NCBI GenBank assembly: GCA_004565275.1 | Contig: SDOX01000009.1 | Location: 294,007 to 358,006 of the forward strand | Source of the DNA: Nannochloropsis salina CCMP1776 | Lineage: Eukaryota; Sar; Eustigmatophyceae; Eustigmatales; Monodopsidaceae | Length of the DNA stretch: 64,000 bases | Reading direction: 5' to 3' | Shown: positions 42,305 to 52,969 of the stretch, in pieces | Layout: every line of letters starts with the position of its first letter | How positions within the stretch are numbered: position 1 is the stretch's first letter | Program-made: the position numbers and the translations under genes | Notes under the pieces: generated by a model | Database searches by the model: none | What the model saw: the letters and a program-made list of their open reading frames with translations, nothing else | What the model was told of the DNA's origin: nothing

Positions 42305-43267
42305 GTGGAGAATTAATTCTATGTCATGAAAGGAAGTAGAATTAGCTTAAATAGACAGGTAGAAAAGTGTGTGTGTGTGTGTGTGTTGGCGTATTGGGAG
42401 GGAGGTCGGAGGCTTCATATCAGGCTGAAGAGCTGTATCGTGTTTACCACGCGAATACCAAATCATCACCACTCAACTCTATCCTGATGTAAGCTTGCTC
42501 TAGCTTTAAGCGTAATCATGCGTGCACTGGTTTAAATGTGTGTGTCTCTGCCACCGACGCGTTGAGTGCAATAGCGGGCCTGCGTATGCGCACAGCATCA
42601 CGCACAAGCTTTGCTGCCTCTGGCGGTGGTCTCCTTCTCGATCCTTCTACTTCTCACTGACATAATGCAAGGATTCTGACCATGACAACCATAGCCGCCT
42701 CAAATGCCTGATGACTTCCGAGTGAGAGTTGTCGCTCGGATGGGTAGTGCAGCCAGGTCGCGGAGGGACAAAGGTTACTAGTAGGAGTCGCCTCGCCCTC
42801 GCCTCGCTGACCTGATCTAATCCGTCGGATCAGGGATTTGCTACGAAGGGGGCGTGCAGCAGAGCTTGCTGGACGGCAGGGTGAAGCAGTGGCATGCGTG
42901 TTGGATTTGTACATGCTTATGGTAGGTGGGATACACTCCCCCGCTGTGCACGGCGTGACGTCCGTGCTGAGAGGACCCGTGCAGGAGGATCGAGCGAGGA
43001 CGAGGAAGGAGGGACAACGGCCTCGAACCCAGGGCTGGGGCGCACGCCACGCTCGACTTTGCGAGGCCTACTGACATCAAAGGCGCGGCGCTTTATTTTC
43101 CTGTCATGTACTTGCCAGAATATCTTTATGTTTTCACTCTTCGCAATGGCTTACACAAAAAACAGAGAAGCACGAACCACGACAAGGAAGCGAAGTAACT
43201 CGAAAGGCCATAACAACACGTCTAAATTTCGCTTCCAACTAATAGTTGCTTCTAATTATTGCTCAAG
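42305..43267. other. Intergenic between divergent genes
   Basis: About 960 bp with a GT microsatellite near one end. Small frames at 42654-43080 are not convincing. No gene seen. Confidence 0.5.
42367..42386. repeat. (GT)n microsatellite
   Basis: An uninterrupted run of about ten GT dinucleotides, ~60 bp upstream of the ketoacyl-CoA reductase start codon. A shorter gtgtgtgtc run lies at 42537. Confidence 0.9.
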
Positions 43268-45637
43268 ATGATACCTGTGGCAAGACAAAATGAGGAGTGC
43301 ATATTTCCCTCGCGCGATTTGGACGTCCCAGCTCTTTACAAGACTGAGGTAAGGAAATGGCCCGATCCGTTAAATGAATTGACAGCATTTTATACAAAAT
43401 GGCAATTCATTCAAGGCCGTGCTCCTGATAAGTGTTGTTGATTTGTTTGACAAATGACAGATTACGGATGAAAATGCATCTCGGATCCTGGCATACATTC
43501 AGCTCCTTACGGAAGATGACCGCCTGATGATAGCGGAGGACTTGCGAAAAAAACTGGAAGCTTTCGTAAAAGAGCAGCCCTTGAATCAGCTTAAAGAAAA
43601 TATCCGCAGGCGGATGCAAGAGAGTCCATTGCAAGAGCAGCTAGCTTTGTTGAGCAGACGAGGTGTTGAGTGCTTAGAGGCTGCCGAGGACCTGGCGAGC
43701 CGAGAGAACTGGACGCTGGCCTTTCGGACCTTCGGGTTCGACACGTTCGTGCGGCCGGTAGGGGAGCAGATGTATGTCAAGGTAGAAGGGGAACAGGAAG
43801 GAACGTCAATATTTGACCAGCTCTTGGTGGTGCGCGAGGCAGCTATGTACCATCGGTGGGGCCCTTTCGTCTGCAGCTCAGCACTCGTCCACTCGTTCAA
43901 GCACTTGGATCTCATGGTTACTTTCGAGCTCAACGCCCCTTTGTTCCACCGGTAAGGCACATCGAATTGAAAAGCATACTCAGACTCATGCTTACGGGGG
44001 TCTAGAAGGAGAATTGTGTGGTGCGGATTGCTGCTAGCTCCTCATAGTGTGCTCTTCTACCTCATCCCCCCCAGCGACTGCCTCATGCGTGGCTACGCCT
44101 GCGACTACTCAGAGAAAGACATGATCCTCATATGTGGAGACTCGGTGGTGCCAGCGGACTATCCGAGCCTAGGCCTGTCCACCGAGCCCAACGGCTGGCT
44201 CTTCAAGAGGATGTCGATCACACGCTTTCGATGCCAGGTTCAGTTGCGCGGGGTAAATAAGGGCAAAGTTATCATGGCTGCACTTATTGATCCTAGGACG
44301 GCTCTGCCTCAAAGCGTGATTAATTTTTGTTTGCAGCGCATAGTGGGGTAAGCGCATTTCCCCGCCTTATGTGATCAGGCTTGCGGCGATTTCTGTGCTC
44401 ATTGACCTTTCATCACCATCAATCTTTAGTGTGCTTCTGTATCTGCTCTTGCGCACGGCTCAGCGGCTCAACCAGGCCGGTGACAAGCTGGGTGCCGAAT
44501 TTTTGCAGGTGATACGGCGGGATCCCTACTATTTTAGGCATTGTTTGCCTCGCATTCTCTGGTACTGTCAGCAAAAGGTAAGCAGTCGACGGCTACGGTA
44601 CTCTTCATATAAATTACCACCATAAAAGTTTGCGGGAGGGGTATTGTACAGCCTTGCATCCGCTAAGCTAGAGCCAGACTCGCTCGCTAACCATCACGCT
44701 ACTCCAAATTCTCTGCACTCATATCCGTGCACTGATTTGCATTGTGAAGGGATGGGAATACCCCGTCGCGGGCACAATGGGTGGGGATATGCTGCTGGCT
44801 GGTATGGCGAAAGCGATGCATAGTGTTATGGAAGACGATCAGGCAGCTCGAGCGATGGCCCAGCAGGGCAGACAGTCCGAAAATGGTCCAGGTTCTGCGC
44901 CGCTTATACAGGAGTCGGCGGCCGATCGGGAGGGTCCGGAGACTCAGGCGAAGAAAAGAGGCAAACTTTCCTTGCGCGGAATTTTTCGCAGGAGAAGGGG
45001 CCGAGACGATGTCCAGCGCAAACAACTGTTTCAAGTCGCCGGTGGCAGCCGCGGCAATGCTTCCAGTGCTAATTTGATGGATTGTGGAGAAGCCCCCTCT
45101 CGTGCCGCTCCCACAGACGTGGCTCAGGCGGAGGATATGACCCCACAGCGAGTGAATCAGACAAGCGCCATGCAAACTCAGGAAACTGACGTTCACCAGG
45201 ATGAAGGTGTACCTTCTTGGACGTTAATAGTCGTGACAGCCATGTATCTAATTGTCCGTGTCACTATTGTTCCCCTAGTCAGACGGTTTAGCGGCCCTGT
45301 TGGGGAAGCTATTGTTCTCGCTTTCTTACTCCAACAAGCATTATCGTTACTTCTGAGGAAGAATGTCCTGGATGCGACCGCTTTGACCGCTGTTGGCCAC
45401 TTTGACCTCTCTTACGCCTTTTTTGCCGTCTCCTTAGGCCTGTCTGTAGGAAGTTTGCTTCTGCCAAGGTCAAGACGATGGCATGTGGATTTAAAAGGGA
45501 TCCAGCACCCTCCGATATGGGATAATAGGATAGATGGAAGTGTCCACGCCATAAACACGGGTCTCTTCCTTATTGTCATGCTCATCATTGTTTGCCAGCA
45601 CATGAAGCACCGGAAATCTCGATTGCCACCTTCTTAA
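43268..45637 (+). CDS. START-like domain membrane protein, 626 aa
   Basis: Five exons: 43268-43348, 43461-43951, 44075-44347, 44430-44577, 44750-45637; phases consistent. A helical N-terminus (DRLMIAEDLRKKLEAFV, LKENIRRRMQ) leads to a START-like fold at about 60-330: MYHRWGPFVCSSALVHSFKHLDL, GYACDYSEKDMILICGDSV, and FRCQVQLRG...VIMAALIDPRTALPQSVINFCLQRIVG. The last block is the START C-terminal pattern (a P-x-x-LPQ-x-x-INF-like helix). START domains carry lipids. A basic linker (GKLSLRGIFRRRRGRDD) precedes four transmembrane helices (about 487-507, 516-535, 549-569, 598-614) and a basic end. This suggests a membrane-tethered lipid-transfer or lipid-sensing protein. The exact family is not recognised. 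Confidence 0.75.
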
Positions 45638-47134
45638 ATACGGCCTGAACGCTGAATGATAGCTCTGTACACATGCATTTCTTCTCTTCTACAGGGGGAA
45701 GGAATGAATGCGAGCTCCCTGTAGATATGCACTCTCCCATGTTGGTTAATTTAGAAAAAGCGCGTGCTGTATATCTCATTGTCCGCACATCAATTAAAGA
45801 GTAAAAACGCTACCACTTGTAGTAAAAGCTTGCATGTTATTTTCCACAAGGACCATCCTTGTAGTTCTATTATAGTAATATAAGCGTTGGATGGTCACAT
45901 TCGTACATCTTGTCTGCGAATACTGGCAGGTGAATATATGTTTGAAGTGCTGTCATTTACGCGCTACTTGCAGAGGAGCCGGAAGTAGGATGCACACGTA
46001 TTCTTCCGCTAAAATGTGAAGAAAACACGAAAGGCAACAGCCGAGCTTGTCGTGCTGGCGATCGTGAAAATAAAACTGAAGATTTCGCAAACCCGACTCC
46101 TTGCCTCTCTCGATGCTGTGCTTCTAATTCATTAAGTTGCCGAAGTGTTTGATCGACTTTACGAAGAAGATCGTTTAAGGGAAGATTACGATTTTGGCAA
46201 TTTTTGGAGTCACGATTGTCTTTGGCAATTTTCATATTCAATTTACAGTTCTTGTAAGGGTTAGACTTCACAAGTCTAAGTATGTCCACAGGTGACCGAA
46301 TTGCCTGTGAAATTTCCGGAATGCAACTCACGTGAGACTTTCGTGGCATTTAGAGGCAAGAAATCTTGCTTGCGAACGACAATCCATACGTGACACCATA
46401 TAAAAATGCAAATTTATATTTCTGAATCAATTTCGGGAGCCCGGCTCTTTTGAATTAGGCTGCTGCCTTTTTCGTCTTTTTTCCTTGCGAGACCAGTTTT
46501 CGACGATTAAGTTGTTCACAACATCAAAATATCAGAGCAAAATAAAAAACCAAGTTAGCTAGCATCATGTGATGTGTTTAAAGACCTATAAGCTCAGAAT
46601 CTCCACGCAGAGAAAGAGAGAGTGACGGTTACGGCGAAGGCAACGCTCCCAGGCTTGCTCCCTGCCCTGCGTCCGAAAACCGTCATGAGCCGCCTGCATC
46701 CCGAGGACGAATTGCTTGGGAGGCAGATTGCCGCACGTTTTAGACGGTCCTGGCACCCTCCACCACTGAATCTCAAGCGTCTCACCACCGGGTGTGGAGT
46801 AAGTGAGCACGGTCGCTGCCGTCGCCCGCGCTGAAGTCGGCGATCCCCTTGCCTCCCCTTTACCAGCTCCCAGCTAGCGCCCATGCGGATGAGGCGCTTG
46901 GGACAAGCGCAAAGCTAACTCATATCAATCGTGGTTCTTCACTGTCTCACAACATTCTCTTACCACATGTCCTATGCACAAACAAGGCAGGGCGCTAGTT
47001 CATTGGACGGTGGCTTGCTACTTTCTTCCGCTCGTGGAAGTCAAGCACGAACTCGGGAAAATCAGGCACAAGTCTGTGAAAGCATAGCTCCGAGTACAGC
47101 GTGATACGCCATAGCTTAAATTGAAGTATAAATC
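45638..47134. other. Intergenic with a possible small gene
   Basis: About 1.5 kb, A/T-rich at 45780-45960 and 46380-46580. The only candidate gene is the weak minus-strand frame listed separately. The remainder should contain the Sec31 promoter. Confidence 0.5.
45957..46349 (-). CDS. Hypothetical protein, 130 aa (weak)
   Basis: An ATG-started open frame with a Lys/Asn-rich first half (SNPYKNCKLNMKIAKDN), a short amphipathic helix (DLLRKVDQTLRQLNELEAQ) and a Ser/Arg-rich tail. There is no recognisable domain, signal or membrane span. The coiled-coil-like helix is the only protein-like feature, and a chance frame is a real possibility. Confidence 0.25.
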   Translation of the reverse strand: MPRKSHVSCIPEISQAIRSPVDILRLVKSNPYKNCKLNMKIAKDNRDSKNCQNRNLPLNDLLRKVDQTLRQLNELEAQHRERQGVGFAKSSVLFSRSPARQARLLPFVFSSHFSGRIRVHPTSGSSASSA

Positions 47135-50130
47135 ATGTCGCTTCTCAAACAAGTTGAAGACAAGAACGCAAACTTGGCATGGTCTCCTGTCCCGGATCAA
47201 GGGAACTTGGTGGCATTGGGCACTCGGGACGGGGGCGGTGGTGGCTTCGACGACTATGGGGGGGAACTGGAGATCCACAAATTGGATTTCGCGGTAGGTG
47301 AAACAAGGACCACAGTCATGGGTTCTGTCCGCACGAATGGACGCTTTACGGCGCTGGCATGGTCGGCGCTGCATAACAAAGGCTCTGACTTCAACCTTGG
47401 CGTTGTTGCAGGGGGTCTGGCGGATGGAACAGTCGCCATCTGGGATCCTGCGAAACTCGTGGCAAAGCACCCGCAGCCCCGAATAGCTGCAGTGCAAAGA
47501 CACGCCGGTCCGGTGAATGGATTGCACTTCAATCCCAGCCACACTTCATCGCACTTGCTCGCGTCTGGCGGCGCGGACAGCGAAGTTTTCGTCTACGCGC
47601 TGGACCGGCCGGACTCTCCCAATGTCTTCATCCCCGCCCCCGCGCCCAACACCTCCAAGCACACTGCGGAGGTAAGTAAGGTTGCGTGGAACCCTCAGGT
47701 TCCTCACATCCTTGCCAGCTGCTCCGGGAACGGGTCCACCATCGTCTGGGACCTGCGACAGAAGAAGCCCTACTGCGAGCTGCGGGATCCGGCCCGCGGG
47801 CCCGTGGCGGACATTGCCTGGAATCCCGACGAGGGACTGCACATGGTGACGGCCTCTGGTGACGACAACAACCCTGTGATACGCCTCTGGGACCTGCGAA
47901 GCTCCACGACCCACCCAATGGCGACGCTCAAGGGCCACGACCAAGGCTTACTTTCCGTCTCTTGGTGCCCATTCGACTCGAGTTTTCTTCTCTCCACTAG
48001 TCGAGATAATCGCACTCTTCTTTGGGACTTGCACAACGCCACACCCATCTACGAGCTCCCCCACATGATGCCCGAGGCCACCGCTGGGTACGGCGGCTAT
48101 GGAGCCTCGCAACAACGCCGCTACAACGCCACGTGGTCGCCGCTCCTGCCCGCGGTAGTCGGCACCTCCTCCTTCAACCGGACGGTCGAATTCTACTCCC
48201 TAACCGGCGTACATTCAAGCTCTGGCCGTGCCCCCAAGTGGTTGCGCCGGCCTGTGGCTGCGACTTTTGGCTGGGGAGGCGCGCTCGTGCAAGTAGACAA
48301 CCACGGGGCAGAGAAGGTTGCGCAGGCCGGGTCAGGAAGAGGAGCGACCGGGATGGCCCCTGGTAAGAAATTCTTGGTGCACTTGAGAGGCGTGGTGGAA
48401 AATGAAGAACTCGTAGCAGCGTCGAAAGACTTCAAGGAGGTAATTTTTAACAGGAATTATGGCGCGTTTTGCGCGGCAAAGGCGACGGCGGCCAAATCGG
48501 GGGAGGAGCGACAAGTGTGGGCGGTGCTGCAAACCATAGTGGACAAAGAAAGTAAAAGTCAGCTCAACAAAACTCTGGGGTACGATGAAGCTTCTGTGCT
48601 TGCTGCCGCAGCTGCCGTCACAGCTGCCTCGAAGAGACAGGCGGCGAGCCCGGCGCCTAATCGCAGCCACTCCCGAGCCTCGTCTGGCGCTAGCGGAGGG
48701 CTGGGCGCCGCAGAAGGCTGGGGCGATGTAGACGATGAAATTGACGAATTCAATGCGGCACCGCCGGGAGTGGAGGCAGCGACTAAGGGAATTGCAGCAC
48801 TGCGTGCTGGCAGAGGGCCGTCTGATATAGCCCCGTACCGCGAGGCCGAGGCGCACGTGAAACGGGCCCTTCTTGCGGGGGGGCTTGAGGCTGCCGTGCA
48901 TGTCTGTTTGGCGCATGATATGGTTGCGGAGGCACTACTGCTGGCCTCCGCTCCTGACGCTGACCCCCGAATATGGGCCCACACCAAGGATACGTTCGTG
49001 AATCGACAAGCACGACACAAGCCGCTGCTCCGCATTATAGATGCTATTCTTAAGACCGACATGTCGTCGCTGGTCGAACAATCAGACCTGTCGCAATGGC
49101 AAGAGACTTTAGCTTTACTCAACACTTACACCTCTGACGAGACTTTTGCGGCCCTCACTGAGGTTCTGGGCACACGTTTGGAGACAGAGCGCGGTGACCG
49201 GGCGAGCGCCACGCTCTGCTACCTTTGCTCCTTAAATGTGGGGAAGGCGGTGCGCTATTGGGTGGATATCTTGCGTGATTCCAAAGAGCGCATGGGCCGC
49301 ACGGACACTTTGGCTTTGCATCAGTTCGTAGAGAAGGTGACCGTCATCATGTCAGCGACGGAGCAGCAAGGACAGGTGGTTGCCTTGCCCGAAGATGTTG
49401 CAGTCCTCTTCTCTGAGTACGCAGAGATCCTTGCCTCGCAGGGAGAGCTGGACATGGCTTACACCTTCGTAAAAGATATCCAAGACCCTGCCACCGCCTT
49501 GCTAAAGGACCGGCTCTACAGGGCGTCGGCTAGCTTGCAGGCCTCCGAGCCCGAGCCTGCGCGCCCCTTTGACATTAAATTCATCGGCATGACCCCTGCC
49601 TCTCCCACGCGCACTGCCATCGCAGCGACCGTGCCAGTGGTGCAAGCACAGCCGGAATCCGCGGCCCAGGAACCTTACGGAAAGCACGGTGGCAGCAAAC
49701 CTGTCCTAGAAAATATGGGCACGGTCTCTGGCGCTGGAACTGCTGCTGCTTCGCCAGACAGCCTCCCGCCGAACTGGGTGGCAGTTACCGACCCCAGCAC
49801 AGGGCGAGTGTATTACGCTAACGAGTCAACCCAAGAGACGAGGTGGGAGAAGCCTGTGCAGGCCGCTCCCACCCACGTCCCGACTTCGCTTCCTGCTTCT
49901 GTATCGACCGCTCAAGTCTCCTATGGAACAACGCTTCAAAATCAGTCGCCGCAACAGCCACAACGCTATCACAATCAACAACAATCAACACAACAAACAT
50001 TACCTCACCAGCCATCACAGCATCCTGCTACGTTGACGGGTGCGAAGCCGCTCGATTACTACGCCGATTCATTTACATCTTCACATGGCAATGCTGCTCT
50101 GATGCAAAAGTATGGCAATGTCGGTGCCAT

Positions 50131-50182
<52 letters not shown>

Positions 50183-50674
50183 TCGCAGGCAATCTCCTCT
50201 CAGCAGCCGCTCTCGGCGGGGATGGGTCCTTGCGGGGGGCAACCCTCCGTGTTCCGGCCCAATAAGCTGCCGCAAGCTGCTGCTCCTGCATCCGTCACTG
50301 CTCCTGTGAAACCACCATCCCCTGCTGCACCTGCAAAACCAGCAGAACCGCCTGCTGAGGCCCTTCCTATTTTGGCGAACCTAACTAACATGGTGGCGGC
50401 GCTTGCGGCTTCTCCTGCGTTGTCGGCGGGAGACAAGCGTCAACTGAATGACGTTTCGAAGGGAATCGCTTCCCTGTCAAATAAATTGGGTATGGGAGAG
50501 GTGGGCTCGGATGTTTTAGCTCGCGTAGGACAGTTTGTGGATTGTATTGCTAGCCGGGACTTCAACTCGGCCACTGCTATCCAATCTGAGTTCACGCTCA
50601 GCATTTGGGACACTCAAAAAGAGTGGATCAAGCCACTGAAAATTCTGATTATGCTCAGTAAGAAGGGCTTCTAG
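47135..50674 (+). CDS. SEC31: COPII outer-coat protein Sec31 with embedded WW domain and polyQ
   Basis: A 1179-aa single-exon protein. An N-terminal seven-bladed WD40 propeller (about 1-350) begins with LKQVEDKNANLAWSP and has repeats such as VADIAWNPDEG, SVSWCPFDSSFLLSTSRDN and TLLWDLH. The helical ACE-like segment (about 560-810, LLASAPDADPRIWAHTKD, GELDMAYTFVKD) matches Sec31, as does the C-terminal SRA1-like helical bundle (about 1095-1178). Sec31 with Sec13 forms the cage of ER-to-Golgi COPII vesicles and boosts Sar1 GTPase activation. Between solenoid and tail lies a complete WW domain (about 877-908: LPPNWVAV, GRVYYANESTQETRWEKP). Next comes a Gln/Pro-rich stretch with 17 consecutive Gln (1000-1016). 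WW domains normally bind Pro-rich ligands and are not part of animal or yeast Sec31. Confidence 0.92.
50132..50182 (+). repeat. CAG trinucleotide repeat coding polyGln in Sec31
   Basis: Sixteen uninterrupted CAG codons followed by one CAA. This tract also produces spurious Ser-, Ala- and Leu-repeat frames on both strands. Confidence 0.95.
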
Positions 50675-51207
50675 GGTGGTAATTACGTCGTCACTGGCGC
50701 TAAATCTATTGCTTATCATTGCGAGCAAGTTTGTGGAGACGTGTGCCGCTCGACGAGAAAAGAGAAAGGGGGGTACGCCATAATTTTTCCTTCAAGTGGA
50801 TAGATACTCCACGAAGGCCAATGTGGCGAGGAAAAAAATAGAAGAAAACGAAGCTGATGCAGTGCGCGGTGTGACTTAAAAAAGAACTTCCAATGCTTTG
50901 CAACTGATTCCGAGTAGCGTCCCCCCCATCCAACCTCCCCCTTGTCTCCTATGCCCCCAGCGTCCCAGAGCTCTCACTCCATTCCTGAAGGTTACACACC
51001 ACAAAATGAAACCCCTTGTCCGAAGCTTTCATGGGCACCTTTTCAGCTTCGTACAAGACTTGTATTATCAGACGAGCTCATCTCATTGCTCTCATTCTCC
51101 ACAAGCCGCCCAGGACGAGTCGGCCCCCGCCTGTGAACTTGACGGTCAAATTGTTTACGTTTTGTAGAGACAGCAGCCAGCAATCTCGAGAGTATCGTAT
51201 AGCACTC
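50675..51207. other. Intergenic
   Basis: About 530 bp between Sec31 and the methyltransferase gene, both on the plus strand. The frame of the next gene stays open upstream to about 51016 without an ATG. No other feature is seen. Confidence 0.5.
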
Positions 51208-51966
51208 ATGCAGGCGCTAGGAACTTCAGGAAGACGGGGGGAAAAAAACTGTGATGTCCCCAAGTTAGATTTGGAGAGTGAATTGAGCCAGCATACGATG
51301 GCGATGTTAAAGGAGCACTTGGCCGAGGCTGCACTTGAGGGCCCGGAGCCAAAAGAAAACTATGGACTCGCCCAGTTCTGGTATTCACCTGAGACAGCCA
51401 AGGAAATTTTACTAGAAGCCCTCACCCACTTCACGACTGGCGCAGGAACGGATGATACGACGGACATTGATAATGGCTTAGTGGCGATACTTAGCGCACC
51501 ATCGTTGATGGCGCCCGCGCAGGAATTGGAAGGCGGCAAGCATTTACCTAAACTCCGCCTGTTTGAGATCGATGAGCGCTTTGGAGTGCAGTGGCCCGAT
51601 AACTTCCATCGCTACGACTACAACGATGCAACCGTGCTGCCGAGCGAGTTGCTGGGCAAGATTGCTGTTTTCGTTATCGATCCGCCGCGTCTGAATATGG
51701 AGACGCTTAGAGAGTATTTCCTCTCCACCCGCCTTTTGGCGCGGTCCAAAGCGGATGGGAGCTGTCCACCCTGTATTGTGGTGACGTCTACGGCTTTGGA
51801 GGAGGCGGTGCGGGGGGAGTTTGGGCTGCGGCCTGTGAAAGATTTCGAGGTTATCCATACGAGCAAGCTGGGGAATCCCTTGCAGGCTTACACGAATTAC
51901 CCTCCGAAGCATTTGAACGATGCCGCTTGGAAGGATTGTCAGCAAGAAAATGTTGTCTTTAAATAA
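51208..51966 (+). CDS. EEF1AKMT1: EEF1AKMT1-like (N6AMT2) lysine methyltransferase
   Basis: A 252-aa single-exon protein from the first in-frame ATG. Family hallmarks in order: a helical lead-in (QHTMAMLKEHLAEA), LAQFWYSPETA (the LSQFWYS signature), APSLMAPAQE, LFEIDERFG, FHRYDYND, VFVIDPPRLNMETL, CIVVTSTALEEAV and QAYTNYP near the C-terminus. In yeast and human this SAM-dependent enzyme methylates Lys79 of eEF1A; it was first named an N6-adenine methyltransferase because of the (D/N)PP(Y/F) motif. Here the fourth residue of that motif is Arg (DPPRL). The protein is slightly longer than the human one (214 aa), mostly at the N-terminus. The stop codon overlaps an AATAAA-like sequence. It converges on LSM2, 95 bp away. 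Confidence 0.88.
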   Translation: MQALGTSGRRGEKNCDVPKLDLESELSQHTMAMLKEHLAEAALEGPEPKENYGLAQFWYSPETAKEILLEALTHFTTGAGTDDTTDIDNGLVAILSAPSLMAPAQELEGGKHLPKLRLFEIDERFGVQWPDNFHRYDYNDATVLPSELLGKIAVFVIDPPRLNMETLREYFLSTRLLARSKADGSCPPCIVVTSTALEEAVRGEFGLRPVKDFEVIHTSKLGNPLQAYTNYPPKHLNDAAWKDCQQENVVFK

Positions 51967-52061
51967 AAGAATGGCCGACCGACCTGGCTACATTGACTGC
52001 TGTTGGGCTTTCCTTTAGATATAAATTTTACAGGCTCTCTTCGCAATCATCGACTCAATCA

Positions 52062-52708
52062 TTATCTTCCTTTTCCGCTTTGATTATCCTTCCGGCAGGA
52101 GTCTTGCAACAATTGCACGTCTACATCACTTGCTGGAAGCTGAATGAAGCGAATGACCGAGCCACGAATGAAAACATTCTTGACAGCCAGCTGTGTCGTG
52201 CATCACGGTGTGCGTATAATGTAAGTGCCTCAACGAGCGGTTGCGACAGAGTTGCGGACGGACACGAGGTGCGTCTTAAATCTCGGTCACAAGCACCGGA
52301 AGAGGGAAACCCTCTTGACCATCTCAGAGAGATACTTGTCGCTGCAAGGTGTAAGGAAGAAATACACTTCGGGCCTCCATTCGCGCAGAGTGGTTGCACA
52401 CTTAAGTATCCTGAGTCCTTGTCGAAGCGCTTCACTTACCAATTGCGGGTATCGTTCCTTCTTCACAACCTGTACGTCCTCTAGCTTCACGTTCAGGTAC
52501 TGATCAACTGAATGTAATTTGCCCGTCAGTTCCACGTCGTTCTTTAGCTCAACCGCCACTTCCTTGCCGACAAGTGTCTTGAAAAATGAGTAGAACAACT
52601 TAACGATATGGAAGTGTATTCGATCGGGCGTGAGTTGAGTTCGTGGGAGTAGGAGCTGTGAGCAACCGAGCTTACATCTGCACCCGCCACCTCTTTTCCA
52701 CGTACCAT
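52062..52708 (-). CDS. LSM2: U6 snRNA-associated Sm-like protein LSM2
   Basis: Three coding exons (complement): 52706-52708 (the ATG alone), 52440-52598, 52062-52190; 96 aa. Exon 2 gives LFYSFFKTLVGKEVAVELKN (Sm1) through SVDQYLNVKLEDV. Exon 3 gives LAVKNVFIRGSVIRFIQLP (Sm2) and ends VDVQLLQDSCRKD. Both Sm motifs and the C-terminus match LSM2 along its whole length. The family start is Met-Leu-Phe-Tyr-Ser. In exon 2 the residue before Phe is a TTG Leu with no upstream in-frame ATG, but an ATG directly abutting a GT donor (ATG|GTACGT) sits 106 bp upstream, so the start codon is separated from the rest by an intron. LSM2 works in the LSM2-8 ring on U6 snRNA and the LSM1-7 ring in mRNA decay. 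Confidence 0.9.
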
Positions 52709-52969
52709 GTGTCGGCTCCGGGTAATGACAGTATTTTGAGTGTGTCGTCTGATGTGCAAATGTCGAGATGAAGCACGTGAGTCCGCCGGAGGAGTTTCAT
52801 TGCCTCGCCGAGGGGACGACTCTAGGGCTGAGAGGAGAGACCAGGGCGTGGGGAGGTTGACTAGCCGTCCACCCCTCCTGAACGCCGTCTCACTGTCATC
52901 CTCGCCACTCGTTTCATCCCCATAGACAAGGACAAAGGTCTGCATACACTCTTGCGACATAAAGCGTCC
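52709..52969. promoter_or_regulatory. Shared divergent promoter region (LSM2 / hydroxylase-PHD)
   Basis: 261 bp between the two start codons must hold both promoters and 5' UTRs. No canonical TATA element is visible. Positional inference only. Confidence 0.45.

Noticed and set aside
43010-43060. Possible tRNA B-box (ggttcgaggcc on the minus strand)
   Set aside because: The flanking bases do not form a T-arm stem, and no acceptor or anticodon arm can be drawn.
50081-50309. Ser-, Ala- and Leu-repeat open frames on both strands around 50100-50200
   Set aside because: They are frame-shifted or antisense readings of the CAG tract coding polyGln in Sec31.
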